From assembly GCA_963665865.2 (NCBI GenBank), contig CAXXWF010000001.1, positions 992,001-1,056,000 on the forward strand: 64,000 bases of DNA, in the 5' to 3' direction. Positions 63,868-64,000 of this stretch are shown one piece after another. The DNA comes from PHAA01 sp963665865. Its GTDB lineage: Bacteria > Bacillota > Syntrophomonadia > Syntrophomonadales > Syntrophomonadaceae. Position numbers and translations under genes: made by a program. The notes under the pieces are model-generated. The model worked only from the letters and a program-made list of their open reading frames with translations. It was not told the DNA's origin and did no database searches. The stretch's first letter is position 1; the number at the start of each line of letters is the position of its first letter.

Positions 63868-63990
63868 GGGAACCGATAGACGCGGATAACGCAGACCCTT
63901 CACCCTTCGGGTACGCCTGATGTTCGCTATCGCTCACCAATAATGTTGCGGGCGCGGATTATTGCGGACTTCGTATACTTTTTAGGATAC
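63868..63990. repeat. Intergenic repeat related to that near moeA
   Basis: GATAGACGCGGATAACGC opens a stretch with a CCCTTCGGG hairpin and CGGATTATTGCGGAC. The GATAGACGCGGA text is also found (inverted) near 37115. No gene is seen from 63829 to the end. Confidence 0.4.
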
Positions 63991-64000
63991 CGGTGATTTT

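Noticed and set aside
1..64000. CRISPR array, prophage or defence island
   Set aside because: No regularly spaced repeats, cas genes, phage structural genes or restriction-type genes were seen.

Overview
The window reads as a low- to mid-GC Gram-positive anaerobe (Firmicutes), most like the Syntrophomonas group of syntrophic, formate-handling bacteria. This is inferred from gene content and order: yceD-rpmF, plsX, acp-rnc-smc-ftsY, recJ-relA-hemZ-hisS-aspS and an mraZ-rsmH-ftsL-spoVD-mur cluster, together with three different formate dehydrogenase operons. No rRNA or tRNA genes and no CRISPR array were seen.

Layout. 1-510 is the 3' end of a nuoF-like gene almost identical to the one at 4682-5908. 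1.2-5.9 kb is formate dehydrogenase locus 1 (fdhA with catalytic Cys, nuoE, nuoF), preceded by a Moco-type riboswitch. 6.1-16.1 kb is housekeeping: a ferritin-like protein, yceD, rpmF, plsX, an unusual acyl carrier protein, rnc, a radical SAM gene, smc and ftsY. 16.1-20.0 kb is a methylthioadenosine salvage cluster (mtnP, mtnA, class II aldolase, mtaD). 20.2-24.9 kb is formate dehydrogenase locus 2 (riboswitch, nuoE, nuoF, fdhA with an in-frame UGA read as selenocysteine). 25.0-26.6 kb is an IS1182-like element with a frameshifted transposase. 26.7-32.3 kb, on the minus strand, is locus 3: a Tat-exported, membrane-anchored, FdnGHI-type selenoenzyme plus fdhE, with its own riboswitch. 33.4-36.7 kb holds two divergent moeA genes, one fused to a periplasmic-binding-protein-like domain. 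37.1-38.7 kb has an ATPase-like gene of unknown role and a DUF896 gene with a decayed second copy. 38.9-49.3 kb is recJ, relA, an MBL hydrolase, hemZ, hisS and aspS. 49.8-51.5 kb is a paaK-ACT pair flanked by two copies of a structured repeat. 52.1-63.8 kb is the division and cell wall cluster from mraZ to murG.

How it fits together. The three formate dehydrogenases differ in catalytic residue (Cys, Sec, Sec), in partners (NADH-linked NuoEF type twice, cytochrome b-anchored and extracytoplasmic once) and in gene order, yet each has the same molybdenum/tungsten-cofactor riboswitch class in front of it. Cofactor-maturation genes (two moeA and fdhE) lie beside locus 3. The riboswitches of loci 2 and 3 are the two halves of an inverted segmental duplication that also carried the 3' end of mtaD. 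That fragment survives as a pseudogene upstream of locus 3. This is the most striking finding: a cofactor-sensing leader seems to have been copied together with a piece of an unrelated neighbouring gene and now fronts a different class of formate dehydrogenase.

Other points worth a look: an acyl carrier protein with Thr at the phosphopantetheine site, hemZ that seems to lack an AUG/GUG/UUG start, MraZ operator boxes with 10-bp periodicity, an IS inserted in a palindromic intergenic repeat with a 4-bp target duplication, and several families of palindromic intergenic repeats.
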